Origin: Eucommia ulmoides
Taxonomy: Eukaryota > Streptophyta > Magnoliopsida > Garryales > Eucommiaceae
NCBI GenBank assembly: GCA_016647705.1
Contig: CM028325.1
Location: 27,012,474 to 27,076,473, forward strand
DNA length: 64,000 nt
Direction: 5' to 3'
Shown: positions 1-11,970 of the stretch, piece by piece
Position numbering within the stretch: position 1 is the first letter of the stretch
How the letters are laid out: the number at the start of each line of letters is the position of its first letter
Notes under the pieces: model-generated
Seen by the model: only the letters and a program-made list of their open reading frames with translations
What the model was told of the DNA's origin: nothing
Databases searched by the model: none
Program-made: the position numbers and the translations under genes

Positions 1-483
1 CGCGCACACATATATTTGCATGTGTGTGTGTGTGTGTGCATTTTGATTGGGGATTGCAAATATTCTAGAGAAAAACTGAAAGAGAGAGAGAGAGAGAAGA
101 AACGGAGGAGGAGAAGCCATCAGAGAAGATGATCACCGATTTTCAGCGTGAAAGGGGTGTTCCAAGGGTTGGTCGTTTTGTTGGGTAAAATAGGTGAGTG
201 TGTTGTTATTTTGATTTGTTTGAAAGTCGGTGTGTGTGTGAAGTGTGTGTGTGTGCGTGCTCTGTTTAGCTGTTTCGAGTGCAACCAGTGGTGTGGGTGG
301 AGGTTTTGGTGTGTGTTTTGGTTGGGTTTGACGGGGGTGAAGTTGGTAGTTTCAGTTGTTAGATTGGGGTGGTTGATTGTGGAGGTGGAATGGTGAATTT
401 GGTGGTCGGAGCTGGTGATGAAAAAGGAGGAAAATGAAGGGTTGTGCTGTCAGGAGGAAGAAGGTTAGGGACAAAGGGCATTT

Positions 484-800
484 TGCCTAGGCGGTGGAAG
501 TTCGCTTAGGCGGTAAGAGATCAATGAGCAAGGAAAATCGCGTGTTCGCCTAGGTGGAGGAGTTCTCGCCTAGGCGGAGACCCGTCAGTGTGTAAACTGA
601 GAAAAGTAGGAGCTGGTTCGCCTAGGTGGTGGTAAGTTCGCTGGGGCGGTGAAAAACAGTGTGTAGGATAGAAGGAAAAGAGGTGTGAGTTTGCCTAGGC
701 GAAAAACTGTTCGCCTAAGCAGTGACCGTCAGTGTGTAATTTTGAACAGTGAAGGCATTTGTTCGTCTAGGCGGTTGGTTTTCGCTTAGGCGGTGGGGAG
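484..800 (+). repeat. Minisatellite of paired GCCTAGGCGG motifs
   Basis: Five units start near 484, 544, 617, 691 and 761, a period of 60-74 bp. Each has two copies of TTCGCCTAGGCGG or a close variant about 20 bp apart, and several units are separated by a CAGTGTGTA linker. CCTAGG is a palindrome. The array lies inside family A copy 1 and has no counterpart in the other copies here. Confidence 0.8.
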
Positions 801-1184
801 CAGGATCATATATTAAGAATTTTCTAAGGAGATCAACAACCGTTTCGGAGTGGGTAACGTCTCTCATTAGCTTTTATGATCTACTAAATTAGTTTTCTAG
901 CTTTAAAATGTCAAAATGAAGAAAATAAATAATGAGACCGTTTATATAAAACTTTAACGGCACTAAAACTCGTTAAATCATATTTTCACATAACAAAACG
1001 TGGGGAATGAGAAATTAATGAACATAGGGCTTGCATCGCACGATTTGGTTAATTTTCTCCATCCTATTAATTTAGGCCTTATCACAAATAGGTTCACAAT
1101 TTTCGGAGAATTAGTAGCGGAGAGTCAAGGGAACTTGTAAGTGCGGATTATCAGGTGAGTGTACTGTCTTCTTACCAAACTATT

Positions 1185-1228
<44 letters not shown>

Positions 1229-1379
1229 GGATTTTACTTAACTTGGATGATTTTAAAACCACGTGGATCAAGCTGGTTTTGGGTGCGTTAGGAAAAATAG
1301 ATTTTTGGTAAATGGTGTTGGTTTTGTTTTAAAGAAAGGAAATTGGTATTTACTAAATGGGTGGTACTTTTAAAAAGAG

Positions 1380-1665
1380 AAAAAAAAATGTGGTTTGGAA
1401 ATTCTTCCCGTCAGGGGTGTGGTTTGAATAAATGTGATTTTGGAAATTTTTCCCGAAAGAGGTATGGTTTATATTCTCCCCATAAGGAGTGTGGATTTTT
1501 AGACGAAATTATTGATTTGGACGATACCATAGTTTTCTCCCCGTGAGGGATGTGGATTATTTTTCCCCGGAAGGGGTATGAATTTCTTCCCATGGGATGT
1601 GGATAGTTCTCCCCGTAAGGGGTGTGGATTATATTTTTTTCCCAAAAAGGGTATGGATATTTCGT
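1380..1665 (+). repeat. Hairpin minisatellite, CCCC-GTAA-GGGG type
   Basis: About eight short units of the form TTCTCCCCGTAAGGGG followed by TGTGGATT. In each, the C run and the G run can pair around a 4-base loop; variants such as CCCGTGAGGG, CCCCGGAAGGGG and CCCATGGG keep the pairing. It stands immediately upstream of the palindromic core of family A. Copy 2 carries the same type, copies 3 and 4 a different one. Confidence 0.75.
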
Positions 1666-1687
1666 AGGAATGCATTCCTACAGATGT

Positions 1688-1743
1688 TACGGTACTATTG
1701 CAACTCTCGATCGTGAGGTTAAACGATCACTATGGCTAGCCAG
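1688..1743 (+). repeat. Family A conserved core, copy 1
   Basis: A segment of about 56 bp shared by all five family A copies (others at 20420-20477, 23727-23778, 53376-53434 and 63186-63243). It ends in the perfect palindrome TGGCTAGCCA. The leading palindrome ACGGTACCGT, perfect in copies 2, 3 and 4, is altered here to ACGGTACTAT. Function unknown. Confidence 0.7.
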
Positions 1744-2322
1744 AGAGGGTGGTGTGGTGTTTTGAGATCTGGTGTTTTACTTATATTTGGTAATTTACTA
1801 TATATAGTGATTAGTATTATTGATATTGGATGGTCTGAATGGAACCTATATGTATACTGATTTATTCTCACTGCTTATATTATGGTGATTTTTTTAGGTA
1901 TGTGATGTTTGTATACTCATGCTTCATCCATTTAAATGTTGTATTATTTAGAATGTATTATTATATTAAAAATATTTTACTAAGAAAACAGTACACTCGC
2001 AGGTGCTGTAAATAGGCATTTATCCTCTACTGGCAATAGGTCGGATCCGAAAGTGCAATAGAGAGGGAGTATCTTGACAGTGTTACTTGAGGCAAATTAA
2101 ATATGAGGTTTATGGGTTTTGTATTTTGAATGTTATTGAGAATTTTATAGGGACAAGAGTGTACCTGAATATATATATATATATATGTTTGGTTGGTTTT
2201 CGTGATTATATATATTGATGCGTGTACGTTGTCGCCTATAGTGATTGAATCTCAGATGAGGTTGTGTCGACGTCAAGCCGGCCCCATAGGGACGTGTGTC
2301 CGAGGTGGGGTGTGACACTTTG

Positions 2323-5107
2323 TCTGACTTAATTACACAAAGTTTGATTGGGATCGATTCAATATATTCCCCAATAGTAGTCTAGTTGAATGAAAAAGAA
2401 AGTCAATCCTGAATTGAGTTTCAAACAGCATTTCTGACGTTTGAAAGTTGGCTTGAGCAACTTAACAACTTTCAAAATCTCAATGTAAATCAACTGTCAG
2501 CCAACACAGTGAATAAGTCTCAATCCCCATATCCCACATTTCAGTCTCAAGTTGGTAGAGGTCGAGGATCAAACAAAGGTTATAATGGTTGTGGTAGATT
2601 TCGAGGTTGAGAAAGGCAAAGCAATTCTAGACCCATCTACCGAGTTTGTGGCAAAGTGAGTCACTCTGTTGTAGTTGTTTTTACAGGTTTGATAACAGCT
2701 ACATGGGCAACAATACCTGACAACACTAAAGGTCAGTCACAGCCTAACTCACCCACACCCTACTCTGCATACGTTGCCACTCCATAAACTACCTTTGATA
2801 GTGCTTGGTATGTTGATAGTGGTGCAAGCACCCATGTGGTACATAATCCTAATATGAACCAACAGCGAACAACCTACACTAGTAAGCAAAAAATATTTGT
2901 TGGTAATGGCTTTTCTTTTCCCATCAAACATGTAGGTAAATCCACAATTTCTTCACTAAACTGTACACCACTTTTTCTTAATAATATTCTGCACACACCC
3001 ATCATCACCAAAAAATTGCTTAGTATGTCTCAATTTACATCTGATAATAATGTCTCTGTTGAATTTGACTCTCAATTGTGTTATATGAAGGACAAGAAAA
3101 ACCAAGAATGTTCTTTTTCAAGGGAAGTTTAAGAACGATCTTGATCATTTCGACACCACCACCATCGCCTCCTTTTTACAACAACAACCTCCAACTATGC
3201 TTATAGTCTCCCATCAAAAGCATCTTTCAAATCTCGTAGATTGGCATCATGTCCTAGGTCATTCATCATAGCATGTTTTAACTCAAGTTCTTAAATCTTG
3301 TAATAAACACATTTTTGCTAATGAATCCCCTATGTTTTGTGATGCTTATTAATATGGCAAGAACCATAAACTACCATTTTCCCATTCCTTCCCACACATT
3401 TCTCATCCTCTTGAGTTAATTCACATAGATTTGTGGGGTCCTGCCCCAGTTCTCATATCTATTGGGTATAAATATTACATTTTTTTTTAAATGACTTTAG
3501 TTGTTAGTTTTAGATATACTCGTAAAAGCATGCATTTACTCAGTTCAAAACTATGGATGAAAAACAATTTAATAACAACATCAAAATAATGCAAAGTGAT
3601 TGGGAATGGGAGTTTAGGTCTTTCACATCCATTGTAAATCAGTGTGGCATTATTTTAAGACATTCTTATCCACATACATCACCCCAAAATGGCAGGGTAG
3701 AGAGAAAACATCATCATATTACTGAAATAGGGATCACACTACTATCCTAAGCCGACATGCCCCTATATTTTGGTGGGAATCATTTTATACTTATGTTTTT
3801 CTCATTAATAGGCTCTCTACCCCCATTATCAATTATCAAACCCCTATTTTCATTCTTCACCCAAAAAACCCCAACAACACTTCTCTTCACCCTTTTGGAT
3901 GTAGTTGTTTTCCATTCCTACGCCTTTTTTCAGAAACACAAGCTCAACTTTCACTCTCACAAATGTTTGTTCATTAGCTAAAGTGATCGCCAAGAAGGCT
4001 ATAAATGTCTGACATCAAATGGAAAATTATACATCTCAAGGCCTGTTATTTTTAATCATTATGACTTCTCTTACCTTTCTTTCTTTTTACCCTCTGAATC
4101 CACACAACCACCTATTGCTTCCCCCTTACCAACCTTGATTTCACCTCCTACTATGGTGTTAAATGTTAACGATGTGTTGCTGGTTCCCCTTCCAGTTGAA
4201 CAACCATCACATGTATGTCTTTCTTCCACTTCTCCATATCTTACTTATTATTTACCTATACCACCTTATACCTACCCATCCACTACTGCCGATACCTCTG
4301 ACTTATCCAAACATCCAATGGCCACAAGAAGTAAACGATATATTTTCAAACACAAATTTCCCTTCATTGGACTAATTGATACTAATCCCAAATTGTCCTC
4401 AGTCTTACCAACCTCTACCTCATTTGCTCTTCAACAACCCCAATGGTTATAAGCTATGGCTGATGAATTCACAACTCTTCAATGCAACTACAAGTCGTCC
4501 CTTGTCCCTGCCATACCTAACATGAATCTTGTAGGTTGTAAATGGATCTTTTGAATTAAGTATCATCTTGATGGCAGCATCCGTTGGCACAAAGCTCGCT
4601 TTGTTGCCACGGGTTTCATCAAACTCCTCGCATTGACTTCTGAAAGAAGTTCCAACCTCATGACTAAACCTACAACTATTCACATAGTTCTCACCTTAGA
4701 AGCCTCCTTCAACTGGCCATTCCACTAGTTGGACATTAATAATGCTTTCTTGAATGATTATCTTAAGGAGGATGTCTTCATTCAACAACCTGATGGGTTT
4801 ATTGATCAACAATTTCCTTAACATGTCTGCAAGTTGCACAAGGCTCTCTAAGGCCTCCAGCAAGCCCTTCGTGCATGGTATGACAAGCTGCACCATACCT
4901 TGTTGTCTTAGGTGTTTCAAAATTCTATCAATGATTCATCTTTGTTCTTTATGCATCATAAAGATAAATTTGTTTTGATCCTCATTTATGTAGATGATAT
5001 TATCATCATTGCCAACCATATATCTCACTTATAGGAATTCATTGTCCAACTGCATAAGCAGTTTGCACTCAAAGATTTCAAACCATTACACTTCTTCTTG
5101 GGTATTT
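2323..5107 (+). pseudogene. Ty1/copia polyprotein remnant 1, gag to reverse transcriptase
   Basis: Decayed copia gag-pol in the usual order. The gag tail (about 2330-2790) has an RG-rich stretch and a damaged zinc knuckle. The protease signature WYVDSGAST is at 2806-2832. The pre-integrase motif WHHVLGHS starts near 3242, followed by an integrase start with DLWGPAPV (about 3430) and PHTSPQNGRVERKHHH (about 3670-3715). Reverse transcriptase keeps an intact YVDD at 4987-4998. Stop codons and frame changes occur throughout, so it is not functional. It is interrupted at its 5' side by family A copy 1 and at 5116 by a hAT element, and resumes at 6194. Confidence 0.9.
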
Positions 5108-5115
5108 AGGTTAAT

Positions 5116-6185
5116 CTACAAGCTAGCAAAACAGGTATTTACACAAAAGCACAACATGAGATCGACACAAAATTATTGGTTATGAGTTTAGTTTATTGGG
5201 TAATGGGTCATTATCGGATCTGACCCGATAAACAATATAAGAAACAAGTCAAGTTATCGGGTTTACCTGATAACCCATTAAGCAATACGAATGACACGAT
5301 AATAATTTATCGGGTGTTCAAGTTACACGATAACAAAGACCTAATAGGTCACACGATAATTTAATAAATTATTTTAAAATAAAAATATACTAATAAATAT
5401 TTATAAACATCACCCTAAATTTGTCTATTATTATAATTTAATTCATATTTTATATATAATATACTTTAACCGTAATTCAATATTACTCTTCTTACTCTTC
5501 TTCACACACACACACTTACTCAGACTCTCAATTCTCATTACAGTTGCACATATTTCTCACTCATTTCTCTAGCCGAACACTGCTAGCCATTGCCGCCTCC
5601 AATTCCACCGCAACACGATCTCTAGCCTCAAACTTAACACAATCACCGTCTTTTAATCTATTTCAATCCCAATTCCCATCTCTCTCTCACTTCTCTCCCC
5701 AAGTGATTGCGACGACAAGGGATTGAGGATCTGAGATTGTGATAGTGAGGGGCAGTGGATCTGCAATTGTTTTATTATATTGGTAAAACAAATTCCATTG
5801 TATTTGTGAATTATTTTATTTTGTTTGGTTTAGTTTTCTAAAAGTTTTATAATTTTTTATGTTTGTTCTTTTATAAATTGTGCTAAATGTTAATAGGTCT
5901 TTGATGTGCAATAGGTTAAACATGTCTTTATGATATTGTGTTAATATTTCGTGTTATCGCGTAACATTCTAAATTATTGTGTCGTGTCAACCTGATAAGT
6001 TTTGTGTTATTATATAACATGATAAATTATTGTGTCGTGTCGACCCGATAAGTTTCGTGTCATGTTCGTGTTCAGATTTGTGACACGATATCTTATCATG
6101 TCGTGTTCGTGTTTCATGTTATCGCGTTCGTGTCAGACCGTGACACGACGCAAAACATGATCTGATGACACGATTTGCTAGCCCT
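5116..6185. mobile_element. Non-autonomous hAT-like element inside copia 1
   Basis: The insert splits the copia reading frame exactly between GI-VN and VHRSSQGFYLSQ. Flanking 8-mers are AGGTTAAT (5108-5115) and AGGTTCAT (6186-6193), 7 of 8 identical, as expected for an old hAT 8-bp target duplication. The ends share GCTAGCAAA: left end 5121-5129, right end complementary at 6175-6184. Subterminal regions are full of ACACGATAA and ACCCGATAA motifs in opposite orientations. No transposase is visible; the middle (about 5480-5720) is CT-rich leader-like sequence. Confidence 0.7.
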
Positions 6186-6193
6186 AGGTTCAT

Positions 6194-7018
6194 CGCAGCT
6201 CACAAGGGTTCTACCTATCACAACCACAGTACATAGTGATATTATAACTAAGTTAAATTTTGGAAACATATCAACATGCCCCACACCATTAGCTACGAGT
6301 CAAGTTCTCTTTACATCTAATGGTGATCTTCTTCCCAATCCATCTCTATATAGAAGTGCCATCAGTGCTCTACAATATTTAACGTACGCCCAACCTGACA
6401 TTAGTTACCCAGTTAACAAGCTCAGTCAGTTTCTCCAATGATCCACCACTTTCCATTGGCAAGCTGTTAAACGTATCGTCCGCAACTTAAAGAGTATATC
6501 TCATCATGCTTTTCATCTTCAGTTTGGTACCTGCCTCAATCTCATTGGTTTTTCAGATGCTGATTGGGCCTCCTCTCTTAATGATCATCGCACCACCGAT
6601 GACCACTATGTATACTTGGGAGAATCCTTAATTGTTTGGTCATAAAAAAACAACAAGACGTGGCTCATTCCAGCATAGAATTAAAGTATCGCGCATTAGC
6701 AAATCTTGCAGTCGAGCTCACCTGGATACAGTTACTCCTTTATGTATTGTGTTTTCTTACTTCTGGTCCACCCATTATCTGTTGCGATAATCTCAGTGCA
6801 AGTGCTCTTGCTTCTAATCCGGTTCATTATGCTTGGACAAAACACATTGAAATTGATGTGCATTTTGTGCGAGATAAGGTTTTGTCCAAACAACTAGAAA
6901 TTCAGTATGTGCACATGACCAGGTTGCTGATTGTCTCATTAAGGTGTCACTCATTCAAGATTTCAGTTCCTACGAGACAAACTTGGCGTCGTGCCTTTCC
7001 CGTATCGTTTAAGGGGGA
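6194..7018 (+). pseudogene. Ty1/copia remnant 1, end of RT and RNase H
   Basis: Continues the frame broken by the hAT element. It reads QGFYLSQPQYIV, then a long open stretch with SALQYLTYAQPDISYPVNKL (6364 onward), FSDADWAS (about 6552) and the copia RNase H block AHSSIELKYRALANLAVELT (from about 6664), followed by the conserved DNLSASALASNPV and RTKHIEID-like segments. The last codons run into a polypurine tract, AAGGGGGA (7011-7018), which primes plus-strand synthesis in retrotransposons. Frame changes make it a pseudogene. Confidence 0.88.
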
Positions 7019-7275
7019 TGATAGAATACTTGTTAAAGCACCTGATCATTCTACCAAACCAATACAGATCACACCTTCTCAACAACTTTCAACAATAGAT
7101 TATTCCAGAAAATAGAAAATAACCAACTCTGTTATTTCTTAGATTTTTGTGTAACACATGGCTTCTTTTCATTTGCTTTTTGTTTCTCCTTCTTGTATAT
7201 TATGATGGTATATAATCTAAATAAGAGGAATCATCTTTGTATAAAGTAGAGCTTCTTAATTTTTTTGTAATTCCA
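7019..7275 (+). mobile_element. Copia 1 3' LTR (right end uncertain)
   Basis: Begins TGATAGAATA directly after the polypurine tract, the expected position and TG start of a copia LTR. A CA ending near 7275 is plausible. The 5' LTR is outside the window, so the boundary cannot be confirmed by comparison. Confidence 0.5.
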
Positions 7276-7834
7276 ACTAGAAGAAAGGTATCCATTCATA
7301 ATGGGATGGAATCCAGACATGATTAAGCCTGAAATATTTGTTGCACAATAATATTCGCAAAACTAAATCACATTGAAGTAATTACTACTGTGCAGTAACT
7401 TTTATATCACCTATCGACGGTGCAGTAACTTTTATATCAGATATCGAAACTCGTATTAAAAATAAAAACTGAGCAGCAAATATTTAGTCATATCCATAAA
7501 AACAATTGTTGAATAATAAATATTTACAATTCAGATGCTATCGTCGTAAGCCACTCTACACGGATACCCTATTGGAAAAACTTGTCGTCAATTGTCTTTC
7601 TCGCCAAGAAACACTTGCCACCGTAACACTTGATCTCTACTGAATCAAAGTTCTCACTTAACAATAGAGTATTTTGCAACTTAAGGCAAGATGAATAAAA
7701 TAAAATAAAATTGAATCAATCAAAATCCTTGAATTTTTGAAACTTGATTCATACTATTTGAGCAAATGATTTCATTTTTAAGCTATGTTATTTTTTCTAT
7801 TTTGGCCTTGCAGGATATGTTCTTCTTCATCACC

Positions 7835-7868
<34 letters not shown>

Positions 7869-8033
7869 GCTAAAATGAGTTTTTATTAATAAATAAATAA
7901 ATCAATGGGTTTAAGATGGTATGATCTTTGTCCCTTGGGGCCCATTTTAATATGTTGGCTAATATTGGGTGTTAGCCTAAAAAATCTATAAATCTAATAT
8001 GAGCTGCAATGCGTGAAATGGGCGATAAAAATG
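7276..8033. other. Intergenic AT-rich DNA with a GT microsatellite
   Basis: No coding family recognised. Holds a (GT)n run of about 26 bp near 7840-7865 and a short sequence duplicated near 7388-7435 (CAGTAACTTTTATATCA twice). Confidence 0.5.
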
Positions 8034-8410
8034 AAACATGTCTAAAAAATTAGGGTGACAGAAATAAGGATGTTGTAGTGGATGAGTGAGAAGATAAGAA
8101 TGGATAAAATTAAAAATAAAACTATTAGAGATAATTTAGAAATAACTCCCATCGAAAAGAAAATCGTTTACGATGGTTCGGACATGTGCATAGAAATCCC
8201 ATAGAAGTACTTGTGAGAAAATGTGATTTGGAACAAGTGCAAGTGTTACTAGAGGGAGAGGTAAACTTAAGAAAATTTGGGATGAGACTAATAGAATTGA
8301 TTTGATGACATTAAGCTTGACAGATTGGATGACCCTTGATCAATCAGTATAGCGTAAATTCATGTAACCGACCCTAGATAAGTGGAATAATAACTTAGTT
8401 GTTGTTGTTG
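8034..8410 (+). mobile_element. RTE-type LINE, 3' end, copy 1
   Basis: Translates (with breaks) to the C-terminal tail of plant RTE reverse transcriptases: RWFGHVHR-like, then VRKCD, GRGK, a WDET-like block and LTDWMTLDQSV. It ends in the trinucleotide tail (GTT)n at 8398-8410, typical of RTE elements rather than poly(A)-tailed L1. It aligns along its length with the second copy at 10440-10840. It is severely 5'-truncated, the usual result of incomplete target-primed reverse transcription. Confidence 0.8.
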
Positions 8411-8439
8411 AATTTGAAATTTATTTAAAATTAACACTC

Positions 8440-8590
8440 TATTTTCTTAAATCAATATTAGCTATATAAATTAAAATATTATAGCTACAATTGCAAAATT
8501 TATCAATTAATAATTTAATGTACGAAAAAAACATTAACCAACTACTGATAAAATTTATTAGTTAATGAAATTTAAAAATATCATTTACAC
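8440..8590 (+). repeat. Dispersed AT-rich repeat, forward copy
   Basis: The reverse complement of this stretch aligns over about 150 bp with 22990-23180, sharing blocks such as TTATTAATTGATAAATTTT and CTATAATATTTTA. No terminal structure or coding potential identifies the class; it may be a worn MITE or LTR piece. Confidence 0.5.
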
Positions 8591-9997
8591 ACACACATAT
8601 TTATATTGACATATCTTGGGAAATAGAGGCAAAAACGAGAGAGAGATAATGATTTGTGTGTGTGTGCGCGCGCATATACAGAAAAAACACACCACCTTAC
8701 TACTGTTTTTTTTTTTCTTCAACGTCTTATCTTTTAACTTTATCTATTTATTAATATATATGTGTGTGTGTCTGTTTGTGTGCGTGTTCTCTACCCAATG
8801 GTACAACACGCATGCACAAATGCATTTGTTGTGCTATCTTCGCTAAGTGAAGAAAACACAACTTTGCTATTAATTAATTAATTTATTTTATTTTTAATAT
8901 TTATATCAACTATCCCCTAAAATTAAAAAAATATATATATTAATTATCTTTTAAAACTCTTAAAATTATATTTCAAATAACATAATATTTCCTAAACTTT
9001 TAAAAGTCAAAATTAAAAGTAATTTAAAAATATGCAAATGCAAAAATTGGACCTTACATGATTATTCTTTTGGTTATTTTCAAATATTAATGCATGAACC
9101 CCTATAACATGATATATAGCCTATAAAAGTTTCTAGTAAATTTTGATTTTGACCGGTATTTTACATGTTTATAATTGTAGTTCAACTGATTTTTCCTTTC
9201 CTAACTATATACAATGATCTTCAAAAACACAACTATATGTTTACTATTTTTTGAATATAATAGTTGAAGTCACAACCAAAATATTGATTACGTTTGTGGT
9301 AATTTTAAATATTTTTTTGTATGGTTGCTCATAAAGTTTCATTAACTTTATTATTCTAATTGTTCATAGCCTTCATAGTGTGTGTTTTTCAAAATGGTTG
9401 GAGACATTATCGATCGGTGATTCATATTGTCTTCATAGGCTTCATAGTTTTTGATTAATGTTGTCTCTAGTTCGTGAAATCACACCAACCATCTCATTAT
9501 TTGATTTTTCATATTATCAATTTTATTTTAAATTTTCTCTCTTTTGTATGGTTTAGAGATCTTATAATTGTAGGTCACCGAAAAAGAAAATCTTCACCGT
9601 CTAATTTAGAGATCCGATTCTCAAAGGTATGCATTTTACTAGTTTATGGAAGTGGCATGCACGTCTCAAATCAAGCCCCTCATCTCCCACACTTTCATTC
9701 TCTAATTTTGCAACTCTATCCAAATAATTCATCTTCATTCTCTGTCTTTCTCCACCATAACATTTATCATATACGTGTATGATTGCAATCCCTTTATCGA
9801 TTTAGGTCTCTCTCTTATTGGAGCATGTTCTGGTTTTCTCCATTTTAAATGTGGGTTCAATTTGATGATTTTTTACATTAGATTTTCCTTATGATTTTCC
9901 TTTAATTCCTATTGGAATTCAGGGTTCGGTTAATAAATTTTTTACATCATATTTTCATTAGATTTGTAGTGTTAGATTTATGCATAAGTTCGGATTG
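8591..9997. other. Intergenic AT-rich DNA
   Basis: Short GT/GC microsatellites near 8657-8675 and 8757-8775. No gene, RNA or identifiable transposon domain was found. Confidence 0.45.
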
Positions 9998-10020
9998 CAA
10001 TTTTAGTAATGTCCGGAGAG

Positions 10021-10840
10021 TGGAGTATCTTGGAGTATGTTGTTTGTGGATAACGTAGTATTAATTGACGAAAGTAGAATAGGTTTTAATACTAAGTTAG
10101 AAAGATGGAGAGAAACTTTAGAGTCTAAGGTTTGAAAGTTAGCAAAAGTAAGACGGAATACATGCATTACAATTTTAGTAATGTCCGGAGAGATGGTGGT
10201 ACAATCAAAATTGGCAAAGAGGAGGTGCCAAAGGTTGATCATTTTATATATTTAGGTTCAATGATTCAAAGTAATGGCAAAATCGAGGAGGATATTACGC
10301 ATAAAGTCAAGACAGGTTGGTTTAAGTGGAAAAGTGCAGTTGGGGTGATTTGTGATTGTAAGATTTTGTTGAAACTTAAAGAAAAATTCTACAAAACTGC
10401 TATAAAACCAGCACGTCTGTATGGTTCAGAATGTTGAGCGGTAAAAACAAATCATGTTTAGAAAATTAGAGTGATAGAAATGAGGATGCTATGATGGATG
10501 AGTATGAAGACGAGAATGAATAAAATTAAGAATGAAACTATTAAAAAGAACTTAGGAATAACATCCATCAGAGAGAAAATTAGAGAAAATCGTTTACGAT
10601 GATTTGGGCATGTGCATAGAAGACCCATAGAAGCACCAGTGAGAAAATGTGATTTACTTCAAGTGTAGGGAGCTACTAGAGGGAAAAGTAAATCTAAGAA
10701 GACGTTGGGCAAGACTATTAGAAATGATTTGATGATATTAAACTTGACGGAGGGGATGGCTCTTGATCAATCACTATGGCGTAAATGGATTCATGTAGTC
10801 GACCCTACGTAAGTAAGATAAAGACTTAGTTGTTGTTGTT
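10021..10840 (+). mobile_element. RTE-type LINE, 3' half of reverse transcriptase, copy 2
   Basis: Starts in the RT catalytic region: [12 protein letters not shown], where the family has an A-D-D box, so the first catalytic aspartate is lost. It continues through [32 protein letters not shown], the KVDHFIYLGS block and the C-terminal block also seen in copy 1. It ends in a (GTT)4 tail at 10829-10840. Stop codons interrupt the frame (for example at 10435). The element is 5'-truncated at about 10021 and its 5' junction carries a 23-bp copy of an internal segment (9998-10020 equals 10170-10192). Confidence 0.85.
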
Positions 10841-11591
10841 CTTTCAATACATAGAATGCTCAAGGAAACCAAACTTAATTTGTGAGTCAAATTCTAATTT
10901 GGTTATAGAAAAATTGTTCATCAATCTATCCATTAGTTCATGATTTAAATAATCTAAATTCTAAATTCTTCATCTGTTTATGGATTTTAATATCCTTTAG
11001 TCTAATAATCTAATTTATTTATTTTTTTGTAAAAATTTCATAATTACAATTTGATTAACCTTTTTTTTATTTTATTTTTTATATTTTTTTTATTGTGATT
11101 TATACGGGGAAAGTTGGTCCTACTTCCACAATTTATCTCTCCGCTATGTTTTTTAACAAGACATTTGAGACTTTATTATTATAATTGTCTTGTTAGATAT
11201 ATCATGAAAAATCATGATATATTTTTCTAAATTCAACGGGTGGTATCTCTATTTGTGCATATTTTTACTTTCTTTCAGTTTTTTTACTCTTAGGTTAATC
11301 GGATATTAATGTTAGAATTTTGGACTTACTTTCACGTTGATTTAAGCTCTTAGTTATCCTTTCACGTTGCTCAACTTCCATTTGCTTGGACTTAAAATAT
11401 TCTCCAATTTAGTTAGTTTGTTGTCTTCTTTATTTGATTTTTTTAATTGGTATTTTGTTCTTATTTTTTGTTGTTACGTTTTAGAATCTTGCTATTTATT
11501 TTTAAAATTTTGAAATGTATTTTTAATTTTTTAATTGGTTTAATATGTTTTCAAGGTTTCACTTAACTTTAACAATGGATAATATAATATA
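10841..11591. other. Intergenic AT-rich DNA
   Basis: Homopolymer-rich; nothing recognisable. Confidence 0.4.
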
Positions 11592-11596
11592 GGTAA

Positions 11597-11924
11597 TGTA
11601 ATACCCCAAAAATTTATATTTTATATAAATTTAATATTTTTGTGATTGTTTTGTAAATTTATATTATAAATAATATTTGATAATTTTTGGGGTTAAATGT
11701 TAATTTTTAAATTGACTTTTAAAAATTTTGGGACTATTGTGTTATTTAAAATATACTTTTAGGATATAATTAATATTTTTTATTTTATTTTAGAAGAAGA
11801 CATTGTGTAAATAAATAAATAAATAAAAGGTTGAAATTAGTTTCTTTCTTAAGGAATGAAATTAACTTTAACTTTTTACATATAGAGAAAGGGGCTTATA
11901 TAAATGACACGTATATGTGTTATG

Positions 11925-11970
<46 letters not shown>

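Larger units (their letters stand above)
1154..2002 (+). repeat. Internal inverted repeat pair of family A, copy 1
   Basis: GTGAGTGTACTGTCTTCTT at 1155-1173 is matched in inverted orientation by AAGAAAACAGTACACTCGC at about 1982-2000. The same pair recurs in copies 2, 3 and 4. The outer spacing here is about 847 bp. Confidence 0.75.
1..2317 (+). mobile_element. Family A long LTR, copy 1 (left end outside window)
   Basis: The right terminus ends GGGGTGTGACA at 2317, the same end as the complete copy at 60959-63847. From alignment with that copy, about 480 bp of the left end lie outside the window. It carries the family's marks: the inverted repeat pair (1154-1173 and 1980-2002), the hairpin minisatellite (about 1380-1665) and the palindrome-rich core (1688-1743). 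Downstream DNA is copia gag, so it inserted into a copia element; the bases after it are CTTTG, whose partner cannot be seen. No protein family is encoded; the short reading frames are low-complexity. It is unusual among copies in carrying a GCCTAGGCGG array (484-800). Confidence 0.8.
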
